Source of the DNA: Frigoribacterium sp. SL97
GTDB lineage: Bacteria; Actinomycetota; Actinomycetes; Actinomycetales; Microbacteriaceae
Length of the DNA stretch: 64,000 nt
Reading direction: 5' to 3'
Assembly: GCF_026625765.1 (NCBI RefSeq)
Contig: NZ_CP113062.1
Location: 2,790,001 to 2,854,000 of the forward strand
Shown piece after piece: positions 17,615-26,983 of the stretch. How positions within the stretch are numbered: position 1 is the first letter of the stretch; every line of letters begins with the position of its first letter. The position numbers and the translations under genes are program-made. The notes beneath the pieces were generated by a model that saw nothing but the letters and a program-made list of their open reading frames with translations, was not told the DNA's origin and did not search any database.

Positions 17615-18484
17615 CTACGCGATGAGGTTCTGGACGAACACGTGCGGCGTGAAGCCCGTGAGGTCGCCGATGCCTTCGCCCTGCCCGACCAGCTTGATCG
17701 GGATGCCCGTCTGTTCTTGCACCGCGAGGACGAAGCCGCCGCGGGCCGAACCGTCGAGCTTCGTCAGCACGAGGCCCGTGACCCCGGCGTGCTCGATGAA
17801 GGCCTGCGCCTGGGCGAGGCCGTTCTGACCCGTCGTCGCGTCGAGCACGAGCAGCACCTCGGCGATCTCGGTCTGCTTCTCGACGACGCGCTTGATCTTG
17901 CCGAGCTCGTCCATCAGGCCCGACTTCGTCTGCAGGCGCCCGGCGGTGTCGATCAGGACGATCTCGATGCCCTCGCGCATGGCGAGCTCGACCGTCTGGA
18001 ACGCCACGGACGCGGGGTCCTGCCCCTGTTGCTGCGGGCGGACGATGCGCGCCCCCGCCCGATCGGCCCAGGTCGCGACCTGCTCGACGGCCGCGGCCCG
18101 GAACGTGTCGGCCGCGCCCACGACGACCGAGCGGTCGTAGTTGCGGAGGAACTTGGCGAACTTGCCGATGGTGGTCGTCTTGCCGACGCCGTTGACGCCG
18201 ACCATGAGCACGACGGCGGGTCGCGCGCTGAGCTTCAGGGTCGAGTCGAGCTTGGAGAGGCGCTCTTCGAGGGTCTCGCGCAGCATGCGCTTGAGGTCGG
18301 CGGGGTCGGTGGTCGAGTAGCGCTGCACCTTCGCCTGCAGGTCGTCGATGATCTGCTCGGTCACGTCCGGGCCGAAGTCGGCGCCGATCAAGGCGGCCTC
18401 GAGGTCGTCCCACGTGGTCTCGTCGATCGTCTTCTTGGCGAACATGCCACGGAGGGCACCGGAGAGGGACCAGGGAGAAGCCAT
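17615..18484 (-). CDS. ftsY: SRP receptor FtsY
   Basis: A 289-residue SRP-receptor GTPase that docks Ffh-ribosome complexes at the membrane. NG domain only: G1 GVNGVGKTT at 96-104, DTAGRLQTK, TKLDGSARGG. The acidic A-domain of longer homologues is missing; an amphipathic N-terminus (SGALRGMFAKK) may do the membrane contact. ATG at 18484 is chosen; an ATG four codons earlier (18496) is possible. No clear ribosome site, so it may be leaderless. Confidence 0.93.
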   Translation of the reverse strand: MASPWSLSGALRGMFAKKTIDETTWDDLEAALIGADFGPDVTEQIIDDLQAKVQRYSTTDPADLKRMLRETLEERLSKLDSTLKLSARPAVVLMVGVNGVGKTTTIGKFAKFLRNYDRSVVVGAADTFRAAAVEQVATWADRAGARIVRPQQQGQDPASVAFQTVELAMREGIEIVLIDTAGRLQTKSGLMDELGKIKRVVEKQTEIAEVLLVLDATTGQNGLAQAQAFIEHAGVTGLVLTKLDGSARGGFVLAVQEQTGIPIKLVGQGEGIGDLTGFTPHVFVQNLIA

Positions 18485-18545
18485 GCGGGCCAGCATATTC
18501 GGCCCCGGGCGAGACCGCGGACGTGCAGAGGCTGTAAGCTCGCCA

Positions 18546-18673
18546 GGTTGAAGGGGAGTACTCCCACGCGGTGGCGTCGTCAATACGGAAGAGACCGATC
18601 TCGACCCGGTGCACCGGTTCGCAGCCGTCCTGATCAGGACGCGTCGCGAGTGGAGGAGACCTTCGGTACCCGC
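18546..18673 (+). promoter_or_regulatory. yybP-ykoY family (Mn2+) riboswitch upstream of terC-like gene
   Basis: The 5' conserved box GAAGGGGAGTA (18550-18560) and the 3' box GGAGACCTTCGGTACC (18655-18670) match the hallmark sequences of the yybP-ykoY class, and GAAGG (18550-18554) pairs with CCTTC (18660-18664) to close P1. Between them lies TCGTCAATACG (18577-18587), also typical. The class binds Mn2+ and often controls TerC/MntP-type transporters. It ends about 20 bases before the ATG, so control of translation start is likely. Confidence 0.82.
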
Positions 18674-18693
18674 TGCGTACTGGAGGTACACAC

Positions 18694-19710
18694 ATGGACG
18701 TCCACTTCTTGACCTGGGCGATCACCATCGCCGGCATCATCGGCCTGCTGTTCTTCGACTTCTTCAGTCACGTGCGCACGCCGCACGAGCCGACCATCCG
18801 CGAATCGGCCATCTGGTCGGGCGTCTACATCGGCATCGCCGTCCTGTTCGGCGTCGGGGTCGGCGTCTTCTCGAACTGGACCTTCGGTGGCGAGTACTTC
18901 GCCGGCTACATCACCGAGAAGGCCCTCTCGGTCGACAACCTGTTCGTCTTCCTCATCATCATGACGAGCTTCGCGGTGCCCCGCATCTACCAGCAGAAGG
19001 TGCTGCTCGTCGGCATCGCCATCGCCCTGCTGTCGCGTGGTCTGTTCATCGCGGCGGGCGTCGTGATCATCGAGAACTTCTCGTGGGTCTTCTACCTCTT
19101 CGGCATCCTGCTCTTCTGGCTCGCCTACAGCCAGGTCAAGGGCGGCCACGGCGACGACGAGAAGGACGAGGCGGACAGCAAGCTCATCCGCGCCCTGCGC
19201 CGCGTCATCCCCACCTCGCAGGACTACGACGGCCAGAAGCTGACCACCAAGGTCGACGGCAAGCGCCTCTTCACCCCGCTCTTCCTCGTGATGGTCGCGA
19301 TCGGCCTGACCGACGTGCTCTTCGCGCTCGACTCGATCCCGGCCATCTTCGGCCTCACGCAAGAGGCCTACATCGTCTTCACGGCGAACGCGTTCTCGCT
19401 GCTCGGCCTGCGCCAGCTGTACTTCCTCATCTCGGGCCTGCTCGAGCGCCTCGTCTACCTCGCCCAGGGCCTCGCGGTCATCCTCGCCTTCATCGGCGTC
19501 AAGCTGCTGTTCCACGCCCTGCACGTCAACGAGGTGCCGTTCATCAACGGCGGCGAGCCGATCACCTGGATCCCCGAGATCCCGATCTGGTTCTCCCTCG
19601 GCTTCATCGTGCTGACGATCGCCGTCGCGACCGTCGCCAGCCTCGCGAAGACCCGTCGGGACGCCCGCGCGAAGGCCGGCGTCACGGCGAGCACCGACGA
19701 CGACCACTGA
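18694..19710 (+). CDS. TerC/Alx family integral membrane protein
   Basis: A 338-residue membrane protein with about eight to nine hydrophobic segments and the family's acidic motifs in helices (ITEKALSVDNLFVF and GLTDVLFALDSIPAIFG). Members act in tellurite resistance, in pH response, and as Mn2+ exporters that load exoenzymes or prevent Mn toxicity. The preceding riboswitch supports a metal-ion, probably Mn2+, role here. GGAGG lies eight bases before the ATG. A cytoplasmic charged loop (DDEKDEADSK) separates the two halves. Confidence 0.9.
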   Translation: MDVHFLTWAITIAGIIGLLFFDFFSHVRTPHEPTIRESAIWSGVYIGIAVLFGVGVGVFSNWTFGGEYFAGYITEKALSVDNLFVFLIIMTSFAVPRIYQQKVLLVGIAIALLSRGLFIAAGVVIIENFSWVFYLFGILLFWLAYSQVKGGHGDDEKDEADSKLIRALRRVIPTSQDYDGQKLTTKVDGKRLFTPLFLVMVAIGLTDVLFALDSIPAIFGLTQEAYIVFTANAFSLLGLRQLYFLISGLLERLVYLAQGLAVILAFIGVKLLFHALHVNEVPFINGGEPITWIPEIPIWFSLGFIVLTIAVATVASLAKTRRDARAKAGVTASTDDDH

Positions 19711-19796
19711 TCCCCCGACGGGCGGTCCCCACCGGGGCCGCCCGTCGCCACTCCCCGCGGCACCCCCGCGGCCGCACCACGGAACGGAACACCCCG

Positions 19797-20378
19797 ATGC
19801 GCCTCGAACTCATCCGCCACGGTCAGACCGACTGGAACCTCGCCGACAAGCTCCAGGGCTCCTCGGACATCCCCCTGAACGACACGGGCCGCGGCCAGGC
19901 CCTCGAGGCGGCTCGCCTGCTGGCCGGCGTCGAGTGGAGCGCCATCGTGTCGTCGCCGCTCGGGCGTGCCCGCGAGACCGCGGAGATCATCGCCGCCGAA
20001 CTGGGCATCGAGCTGGGTGACGCCTACGACGAACTGATCGAGCGCGACTACGCGTCGCACGAGGGCCGCACCCCCGAGTCGCCGATCCCCGACCAGCCGA
20101 ACGCGGACTACCCCGACATCGAACCGCGGGAGTCGGTCGCGGCCCGCGGCCTCGGCGCCCTCGAGATGATCCGCGACACGCGGCTGCCCCTCGACGGTGA
20201 CGACGCCCACATCGTCGTCGTCTGCCACGGCACGATCATCCGGTTCACCCTCGCCGAGATCCTCGGTCGCGAGGTGCCGCACATCGAGAACGCCGCGGCG
20301 AACACGGTCGAGTGGGACGGCACCGCCTGGCACGTGCTGAGCATCAACGGCGGGGTCGTCGACACGCCGATCGACTGA
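19797..20378 (+). CDS. histidine phosphatase family protein
   Basis: A 193-residue phosphoglycerate-mutase-like phosphatase. The nucleophile His is in LIRHGQTDWN (about 4-13) and the second catalytic His in VVVCHGTIIRF. Substrate cannot be assigned; such proteins act on sugar phosphates, nucleotides or cofactors. It follows the terC gene by 86 bases and ends in a strong terminator shared with smc. Confidence 0.87.
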   Translation: MRLELIRHGQTDWNLADKLQGSSDIPLNDTGRGQALEAARLLAGVEWSAIVSSPLGRARETAEIIAAELGIELGDAYDELIERDYASHEGRTPESPIPDQPNADYPDIEPRESVAARGLGALEMIRDTRLPLDGDDAHIVVVCHGTIIRFTLAEILGREVPHIENAAANTVEWDGTAWHVLSINGGVVDTPID

Positions 20379-20407
20379 CACCCCGGTGCCCCACGGGGCG
20401 CGACGAG

Positions 20408-20448
20408 AACGCAGGAGGCGCGGCCACGCAGGTCGCGCCTCCTGCGTT
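20408..20448. terminator. bidirectional terminator between phosphatase and smc
   Basis: Perfect 15-base arms (20408-20422 and 20434-20448, outer bases AA/TT) with an 11-base loop and a short TTT on the plus strand. Each arm is itself a copy of the AGGAGGCGCGG motif in opposite orientation, so the terminator is built from an inverted pair of that repeat. Confidence 0.85.
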
Positions 20449-20465
20449 TCACGTCGGGGCCGGGC

Positions 20466-23400
20466 TCAGGAGGCGTCGGCGATGTCGCGCTCGGCCGTGC
20501 CGCCCGCGGCGGTGCCGGGCTCGGCGACGACGCGCTGGCCGACGACGGCACTGACCCCGTCCTGACGCATCGAGACGCCGTAGAGCGCGTCGGCGATCTC
20601 CATCGTGCGCTTCTGGTGCGTGATGACGATCAGTTGGCTCGACTCGCGGAGGTCCTCGAAGATCGTCAACAACCGGCCGAGGTTGGCGTCGTCCAGGGCC
20701 GCCTCGACCTCGTCCATGATGTAGAACGGGCTCGGCCGGGCCTTGAAGATCGCGATCAGCAACGCCACGGCGGCCAACGACCGCTCGCCCCCGGACAGCA
20801 GCGAGAGCCGCTCGATCTTCTTGCCGGCGGGCTTCACCGTCACCTCGATCCCGGTCGCCAGCAGGTCGTCGGGGTCGGTCAGGTGGAGCGAACCGCTGCC
20901 CCCCGGGAAGAGGATCGGGAAGACCCGGTCGAAGGCGGCCTGGGTGTCGGCGAACGCGCTCGCGAAGATGGTCTGCATCTTGTCGTCGATCTCGTCGATG
21001 ATCGTCAGCAGGTCCGCGCGGGTGCCGGTCAGGTCGGAGAGCTGCTCGGTCAGGAAGAGATGGCGCTGCTCGAGCGCCGCGAACTCCTCGAGGGCCAGGG
21101 GGTTCACCCGGCCGAGCCGGGCCAGCTTCTTCTCGGCCACGGCGAGCCGGCGCTGCTGCGTCGCCCGGTCGAAGGGCACGCCCCGAGGAGGCGCGGTGGC
21201 GGTCCCGGCGAGGGGCGCGTCGTCGAGGCCGGCGGCACCGTCGGCTCCCCGGGCGGCACGGCCAGCGCCGTCCCCCGTGGCGTCGTCCTCGCCCGCGGCG
21301 CCGTCCTCGCCCGCGGCGTCGACGTCGACCAGGTCGACCTCGTCGTCCACGGACGGGCGGGTCGCGACCTCGTCGTCGCTCGGCACGAGGACGTGTGGGC
21401 CGTACTCGGCGACGAGGACGTCCTCGACGAGGCCGAGCTCGGAGCCGGCCCGTTCGAGCAGCCCGGACAGGTGAAGAGTCTTCTCGTAGATCTCCATCTC
21501 GAGGCCGTGCACGCTCTCGGTCACGGTGGCGAGCCGGTCGCGCAGCTCGCGCTCGGCTCCGCGGAGCGCCTGCAGCTCGGTGTTCTGCTCGGTCCGGGCC
21601 GCCTCGGCCTCCGCCAGGACCGCGCGCGCCTCGGCCACCGACCGGGCCGCGGCGTCCAGGGTCGGCGGCAGGGCCTCGAGCACGGACGACGTGGCGGCCA
21701 TCTGGCGATGCCGCACCACCGTCTGACGGGCCTGGAGTTCGGCGGCCGCCCGCTGCTCGTCGAGTTGTCGCTGCAGGGCCTCGGCCCGGGCGATCTCGGC
21801 CCGGACCCGTTCGCGGACGGTCTCGAGGGCGATGCGGCGCTCGGTCTCGACGGCGCGCGCCGTCTCGACCTCGGCCAGCAGGCCGTCGCGCGCCGACGCG
21901 TCGAGCAGCGGACGCGGGCGGGCGGCGTGTTCGTCGTGGGCGGCCGCCGCGGCGTCGACGGCGCGGCTCGCGGCGTCGACGGCCTCGACCGACGCGTCGA
22001 GCGCGACCGAGAGCCGATCGACCTCGGCCTCGGCGGCCTCGACCCGGGCACGCAGACGACCGAGCTGCTGCCCGTGGGAGGTGACCCGCGCCTCCTCGTC
22101 CCGGGCGGCGGCCGCTGCCTCTTTCGCTCGGGTACGCGTCGTGGCGAGCCGTTCCCGGAGCTCGGCGAGCCCGGGAGCGAGCCGCTCGATCTCGGTGGCC
22201 ACGCCGGTGAGCCGCTCGGCGGCCGCATCGCGCTCGGCGACGAGCTCGAGACGCGACCGCTCGACGCCCGACCCGCCGCGCAGCACGTAGTCGGTCAGCA
22301 CCTCGCCGGCCCGCGTGATGACGGTCACGGGGATCGGGTGGCCGGCGAGTGCCCGCCAGGCCGAGCGAGCGACCGCGAGGTCGTCGGCCACGACGGTGGC
22401 GGCCAGCAGTCCGAGCACCCCGGGAGGCGCGGTGACGACGGCCGTGGCGGCGACGGTCCCGGCCGGGAGATCGACGTCGAGCGTCGACCGGAGCCGCTCG
22501 GGCTCGGCCACGACGACCTCGACCCGACCGAGCTCGGCCTCGGTGGCGTGCGCGACCGCGTCGACGGCGGCCTCGACGTCGTCGGCCAGCACCGAGTCGA
22601 CCACGCTGCCGAGCGCCGCCGCGACGGCGGCCTCGTAGCCGGGACTCACCTGGACGTGCTCGGCCACCAGGCCGCGGATGCCCGGTCGGCCCGCGGCGAC
22701 CAGGGCGGCCGTGGCGTCGTTCTGGTCGAGGGCCAGCGAGAGCGCGCTGCGGCGGGCCGCGAGGGCGTCGCGCTCACGCTCGGCCGCGTGCAGGCGGTCG
22801 CGCCGCTCGTCGACGCTCGCCGTGAGGGTCGACAGCTGTTCTTCGGCCTCGGCCTGGACGGCGGCGTGGTCGACGCCGTCGGCGTCGGCCCGCGGGGACC
22901 GCTGCTCGAGCTCGGCGTACTCGGCCCGCCCGGCGTCGCGACGCGCCTCGGCGGCCTCGAGTGCCGCGCGCTGCCGCAGCTGCTCGCCCCGGACGGCCGC
23001 GAGCCCCGACCGTGCCGCCTCGAGGGCGCCGCGCAGGCGGGTCGCCTCGAGGTCGTGCTGCGAGACGAGGACGCTCTGGGCCTGGATCTCGACGTCGAGG
23101 GCGTCGAGGGAGGCCCGGGCCGTGGCCAGGTCGGCCCCGGCCTGCCCCACCGCCGCCTCGGCCTGCGAGACGTCGCCGCGCAGGCGCTCGGCCTCGTCGC
23201 GGGCGTCGGCGACCATGCCCGAGCTGACGGTGGTCGCCACGGCGGGTCGGTCCCCCTGCTGAGCGAGCAGCTGGAGTCGCTGCTGCGCGAGGCTCGACAG
23301 GCTGCGCAGGCGCTCGTGGACCGATTCGAGTCCGAAGACCACCCGGCGGGCCTCGTCGACGGCGTCGCCGACCATGGCCTGCTCGAGGCGGTGCTCGCGC

Positions 23401-24200
23401 TGCTTGTTCTCGTCCAGGCGGCCCTGCAGGACGAGGCGCTCGCTCTTGCGCTCGGCCTCGCTGCTCGACCGGGCCGTGAGCGACTCGCGGAGGGCGACGA
23501 CCTCGTCGGCCAGCAGACGGGCGCGGGCGTCGCGGACGACCGCCGCGATGGTCTGCGCCTCACGGGCGATCTCGGCCTGGCGCCCGAGCGGCTTGAGCTG
23601 GCGGCGGATCTCGCCCGCGAGGTCGCTGAGGCGCGTGAGGTTCGTCTGCATGGCCTCGAGCTTGCGGAGGGTCTTCTCCTTGCGACGACGGTGCTTGAGG
23701 ATGCCGGCGGCCTCCTCGACGAAGCCCCGGCGGTCCTCGGGAGTGGCGCGCAACACGGCGTCGAGCTGCCCCTGCCCCACGATGACGTGCATCTCGCGGC
23801 CGAGGCCGGAGTCGCTGAGGAGCTCTTGCACGTCGAGCAGCCGACAGCCCTCGCCGTTGATGGCGTACTCGCTGCCCCCGTTGCGGAAGAGCGTCCGACT
23901 GATCGTCACCTCGGTGTAGTCGATGGGCAGGGCCCCGTCGGAGTTGTCGATCGTCAGCACGACCTGCGCCCGACCGAGCGGACCGCGGGTCGACGTGCCG
24001 GCGAAGATGACGTCCTCCATCTTGCCGCCGCGCAGGTTCTTCGCCCCCTGCTCGCCCATCACCCAGGCGAGGGCGTCGACGACGTTGCTCTTGCCCGAAC
24101 CGTTCGGGCCGACGACGCAGGTGACCCCCGGCTCGAAGGCGAACGTGGTCGCGGAGGCGAACGACTTGAAGCCCTTGAGCGTGAGGCTCTTCAGGTACAT
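20466..24200 (-). CDS. smc: chromosome segregation protein SMC
   Basis: A 1244-residue SMC ATPase that, with ScpAB, extrudes loops and organises the chromosome. Walker A GPNGSGKS at 31-38, coiled coil about 170-500, hinge about 515-650, returning coil, then signature LSGGERSLAAVALL and Walker B YIMDEVEAALDD at the C-terminus. Before the C-terminal head there is a long low-complexity insertion rich in Gly, Ala, Asp (about 985-1040) not typical of the family core. Upstream of mutM lie 100 bases; the gene closes the rnc-mutM-smc series. Confidence 0.96.
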   Translation of the reverse strand: MYLKSLTLKGFKSFASATTFAFEPGVTCVVGPNGSGKSNVVDALAWVMGEQGAKNLRGGKMEDVIFAGTSTRGPLGRAQVVLTIDNSDGALPIDYTEVTISRTLFRNGGSEYAINGEGCRLLDVQELLSDSGLGREMHVIVGQGQLDAVLRATPEDRRGFVEEAAGILKHRRRKEKTLRKLEAMQTNLTRLSDLAGEIRRQLKPLGRQAEIAREAQTIAAVVRDARARLLADEVVALRESLTARSSSEAERKSERLVLQGRLDENKQREHRLEQAMVGDAVDEARRVVFGLESVHERLRSLSSLAQQRLQLLAQQGDRPAVATTVSSGMVADARDEAERLRGDVSQAEAAVGQAGADLATARASLDALDVEIQAQSVLVSQHDLEATRLRGALEAARSGLAAVRGEQLRQRAALEAAEARRDAGRAEYAELEQRSPRADADGVDHAAVQAEAEEQLSTLTASVDERRDRLHAAERERDALAARRSALSLALDQNDATAALVAAGRPGIRGLVAEHVQVSPGYEAAVAAALGSVVDSVLADDVEAAVDAVAHATEAELGRVEVVVAEPERLRSTLDVDLPAGTVAATAVVTAPPGVLGLLAATVVADDLAVARSAWRALAGHPIPVTVITRAGEVLTDYVLRGGSGVERSRLELVAERDAAAERLTGVATEIERLAPGLAELRERLATTRTRAKEAAAAARDEEARVTSHGQQLGRLRARVEAAEAEVDRLSVALDASVEAVDAASRAVDAAAAAHDEHAARPRPLLDASARDGLLAEVETARAVETERRIALETVRERVRAEIARAEALQRQLDEQRAAAELQARQTVVRHRQMAATSSVLEALPPTLDAAARSVAEARAVLAEAEAARTEQNTELQALRGAERELRDRLATVTESVHGLEMEIYEKTLHLSGLLERAGSELGLVEDVLVAEYGPHVLVPSDDEVATRPSVDDEVDLVDVDAAGEDGAAGEDDATGDGAGRAARGADGAAGLDDAPLAGTATAPPRGVPFDRATQQRRLAVAEKKLARLGRVNPLALEEFAALEQRHLFLTEQLSDLTGTRADLLTIIDEIDDKMQTIFASAFADTQAAFDRVFPILFPGGSGSLHLTDPDDLLATGIEVTVKPAGKKIERLSLLSGGERSLAAVALLIAIFKARPSPFYIMDEVEAALDDANLGRLLTIFEDLRESSQLIVITHQKRTMEIADALYGVSMRQDGVSAVVGQRVVAEPGTAAGGTAERDIADAS

Positions 24201-24303
24201 GCGCCGCGCCTCCTCGGGACTCGTGACGGGTGGTGACCCGCGCTCAAGGATAGGGGCGGAGGCCCCGCGGACCGGGGAGGCGGACGCCCCCGGCCGTCGG
24301 GGT

Positions 24304-25317
24304 TCAGCGCGTGCGCACTCGCTGGCAGCGGGGGCAGAAGTGGCTCGACCGGTTCATGAAGGCCTCGCGCACGATGAGCGTGCCGCACCGAGGGCACGGA
24401 CGCCCCTGCTGCCCGTACGCCGCGAGGCTGTGGCTGAAGTAGCCCGACTGGCCGTTGACGTTGACGTACTGGGCGTCGAAGCTCGTGCCCCCCTCGCCGA
24501 GGGCCTTGAGCAGCACGACCCGCACCTCGGCCAGCAGCACCCGCGCCCGAGCCCTCGACAACGACTCGGTGGGCTGTTCGGGGTGGACCCGCGCGGCCCA
24601 GAGGCTCTCGTCGGCGTAGATGTTGCCCACCCCGCTCAGCAGACCCTGGTCGAGGAGCGCCCGCTTCACCGCCGTGCGGCGGTCCAGCAGACGGGTGATC
24701 ACCCGCGCTTCGTCGAAGGCGGGGTCGAGCGGGTCGCGCGCGATGTGCGAGACCTGCTGCGGGACGCGGCGCACCCAGGCGGCCGGGTCGGCGTCGGTGC
24801 CGACGGCCGTGGTGGCGGTCGTGGTGCCGGGTGTGGCCTCCCCCGCGGCCAGGACGTCGGAACCCAGGAGGCGCGGGCCGGCGAACCCCGCCGCGCGCCC
24901 GTCCAGGGTGGGCACCGTCTCGTCGAGGGCCATCGAGCCGAAGATGCGCTGGTCGACAAAGGCGAGCCGCACGGGGCCGAGCGACGGGCTCTCGACGTCG
25001 AGCCGGATGCGCATCAGACGGTCGGGCTCGGCATCCCGGCTGCGGAGCAACACCTGCCCGCTCATGCCGAGATGCGCGACCAGGGCCAGGGGCTGCTCGT
25101 GCCGCTCGACCGGTTCGAAGGGGAACCAGAGGAACTTGCCCCGGCGGACGGCCGAATCGATCGTGCCGCCGACGAGCCGGTCGACGAAGTCGTCGCTCGG
25201 ACCACGGTGTCGCTTGAGCGACCGCTGGTCGAGCACCTCGACGGCCGTCACCACGGCGCCGGACACCACCGGGTGCAGACCGGCACGGACGACCTCGACC
25301 TCGGGCAGTTCGGGCAC
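24304..25317 (-). CDS. mutM: formamidopyrimidine-DNA glycosylase (Fpg/MutM)
   Basis: A 337-residue bifunctional glycosylase/AP lyase that removes 8-oxoguanine. The start PELPEVEVVR supplies the catalytic Pro and Glu after Met removal. The H2TH region (DQGLLSGVGNIYADE) and the zinc finger with four Cys (CPRC...CPRC) are intact. Between the domains is a 25-residue Thr/Ala-rich insertion (near 175-200) unusual for the family. GTG start, two bases after the rnc stop. Confidence 0.93.
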   Translation of the reverse strand: MPELPEVEVVRAGLHPVVSGAVVTAVEVLDQRSLKRHRGPSDDFVDRLVGGTIDSAVRRGKFLWFPFEPVERHEQPLALVAHLGMSGQVLLRSRDAEPDRLMRIRLDVESPSLGPVRLAFVDQRIFGSMALDETVPTLDGRAAGFAGPRLLGSDVLAAGEATPGTTTATTAVGTDADPAAWVRRVPQQVSHIARDPLDPAFDEARVITRLLDRRTAVKRALLDQGLLSGVGNIYADESLWAARVHPEQPTESLSRARARVLLAEVRVVLLKALGEGGTSFDAQYVNVNGQSGYFSHSLAAYGQQGRPCPRCGTLIVREAFMNRSSHFCPRCQRVRTR

Positions 25318-25319
25318 GG

Positions 25320-26072
25320 TCAGTCGACGGAGGCGGCGGCCCGACGGGCGGCGGCGACGCCGGCAGCCGACGCGTTGAGGGACGTCCACGCCCCGAGGGC
25401 GGCGGCCATCTCGGCCTGCTTCTTGCTGCTGCCGGACCCCTCGGCGACTCCCTGGTCGTCGCCCAGGGCGACGACGGCGTGGAACCGTTTGTCGTGGTCG
25501 GGCCCGCTGTCGGTCACCGAGTACGAGGGCATGCCCCGGCCGAGGGTCGCTGCCAGTTCTTGCAGGCTGGTCTTGGGGTCCATCGCGGCGCCGAAGCGAT
25601 CCGGGTCGACCAGCAGAGGAGCCACGAGACGCAGCACGAGCGCCGTGGCGGCTTCACCGCCGGCCTCGAGGTAGGTCGCCCCGATGATGGCCTCGACCGT
25701 GTCGGCCAGGATCGAGTGCTTGTCGCGACCACCGGTCAGCTCTTCGCCGCGACCGAGGCGCAGGTGCGGGCCGAGGCCGATGATCCGCGCCACCTCGGCC
25801 AGGGCGACGGTGCTGACCAGGCTGGCCCGACGTTTGGCGAGGTCGCCCTCGTCGAGGTCGGGGTTCTCGGTGAAGAGCATGACCGTGACGGCCTGGCCCA
25901 GGATCGAGTCGCCGAGGAACTCGAGGCGCTCGTTGTTGCCCACGCCGCCGTGCTCGTACGAGTACGACCGGTGGGTCAGCGCCTGGTCGATCAGGTCGTC
26001 GCTGAGCTCGATCTGCAGTCGGGACAAGAGAACAGCCCGGTCGGCACCAGGGCTCGACTCGGGCTGACTCAT
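25320..26072 (-). CDS. rnc: ribonuclease III
   Basis: A 250-residue RNase III that cuts double-stranded RNA in rRNA maturation and regulation. The catalytic signature NERLEFLGDSILG is present, the second acidic site lies in DTVEAIIGATYLE, and the dsRNA-binding domain occupies about 165-235 (DPKTSLQELA...SKKQAEMAAA). Cotranscribed with rpmF upstream and mutM downstream. Confidence 0.95.
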   Translation of the reverse strand: MSQPESSPGADRAVLLSRLQIELSDDLIDQALTHRSYSYEHGGVGNNERLEFLGDSILGQAVTVMLFTENPDLDEGDLAKRRASLVSTVALAEVARIIGLGPHLRLGRGEELTGGRDKHSILADTVEAIIGATYLEAGGEAATALVLRLVAPLLVDPDRFGAAMDPKTSLQELAATLGRGMPSYSVTDSGPDHDKRFHAVVALGDDQGVAEGSGSSKKQAEMAAALGAWTSLNASAAGVAAARRAAASVD

Positions 26073-26109
26073 GCGCTCACCGCGAGGGTGGACGGGTTCA
26101 CGTCGGTGA

Positions 26110-26313
26110 TCAGACGTCGGCGACCTTGCGGCCCTTGTACTCCATGTACAGGGCAGTGCCGGCGCTGTCCTCGACGACCTTGGCACGGTGCGGGAGGCTG
26201 TAGGTGACCTTGCCGTTCTCGATCGTCTTGACGAGCTGGACCGGCGTGGCCTTCCACTGCGAACGACGAGCGTGCGTGTTGGAGCGTGACTGCTTGCGCT
26301 TCGGGACGGCCAT
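26110..26313 (-). CDS. rpmF: 50S ribosomal protein L32
   Basis: A 67-residue L32 starting MAVPKRKQSRSNTHARR. No cysteine is present, so this is the zinc-independent (C-minus) form. Placed between yceD and rnc as in most bacteria. Confidence 0.96.
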   Translation of the reverse strand: MAVPKRKQSRSNTHARRSQWKATPVQLVKTIENGKVTYSLPHRAKVVEDSAGTALYMEYKGRKVADV

Positions 26314-26384
26314 GGGTTTCTCTTCTCTCTGTCGGCACCCTCACGGGTGCCTGGGTCTGACGATGGTGGGTGACGCGGTGGTGT

Positions 26385-26972
26385 TCAGTGCTGCTCGTCG
26401 GCCGGGCGCTGGTCGTCGTGACCGGTGCCCTGTGACGTGCCGTCGGCGGGTGCCGATTCAGCCTGGAACCCTGCCAGTGCCGACCAGCGGGGGTCGGCGA
26501 TCTCGCGGGGCTGGTAGTCGGGGATGTCGTCCACGCGCTCGCCCGTTTCGGGGTCGAGGCCCGGACAATCCGGCCGACAGACCGGCTGGAAGGGCAGTGA
26601 CAGAACCACTGCGTCTCTGACCACGGGTTCAAGATCCACGTGATCGTCTTGAACCTGATAGTCAAAAGCTTCGTCGACATCGTACGCGAAAAGCTCGGCG
26701 AAATCGACTTCGACGGGCTCGGAGATGTCACGGAGGCACCGGCTGCACTCGCCGACCGCCGTGCCCGACACGTGTGCGGACACCAGGATGCCGTCGTGCA
26801 GCCCCTCGAGCTTGACGTCGATAGCGATCTCGGCACCCTTCGGCACCGAGATCTGGCCCTCGCCGAGTTTCTCGGGCACGACGACGTCGAGCTCGTGCTC
26901 GCGCATTTCGCCCGGACGGTGCACGAGGTCGAACACCGGGACGGTGTAGGGGGTCTGGGTGAAATGAGGCAC
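26385..26972 (-). CDS. YceD/DUF177 family protein
   Basis: A 195-residue DUF177 protein, the conserved partner upstream of rpmF, involved in 23S rRNA accumulation in other organisms. The conserved GECSRCLRD box and a CRPDCPG box give four cysteines that may bind metal. The GTG at 26972 lacks a Shine-Dalgarno but has TAAACT eight bases before it, overlapping the stop codon of the preceding gene, so a leaderless transcript is likely. Codons near 26,580-26,720 are unusually AT-rich for the window. Confidence 0.88.
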   Translation of the reverse strand: MPHFTQTPYTVPVFDLVHRPGEMREHELDVVVPEKLGEGQISVPKGAEIAIDVKLEGLHDGILVSAHVSGTAVGECSRCLRDISEPVEVDFAELFAYDVDEAFDYQVQDDHVDLEPVVRDAVVLSLPFQPVCRPDCPGLDPETGERVDDIPDYQPREIADPRWSALAGFQAESAPADGTSQGTGHDDQRPADEQH

Positions 26973-26983
26973 GAACGAAGAGT

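Noticed and set aside
20616..24236. A 1206-codon open frame on the plus strand opposite smc
   Set aside because: High GC with biased third positions opens antisense frames. The product has no recognisable domain and low-complexity composition, while smc on the other strand is complete.
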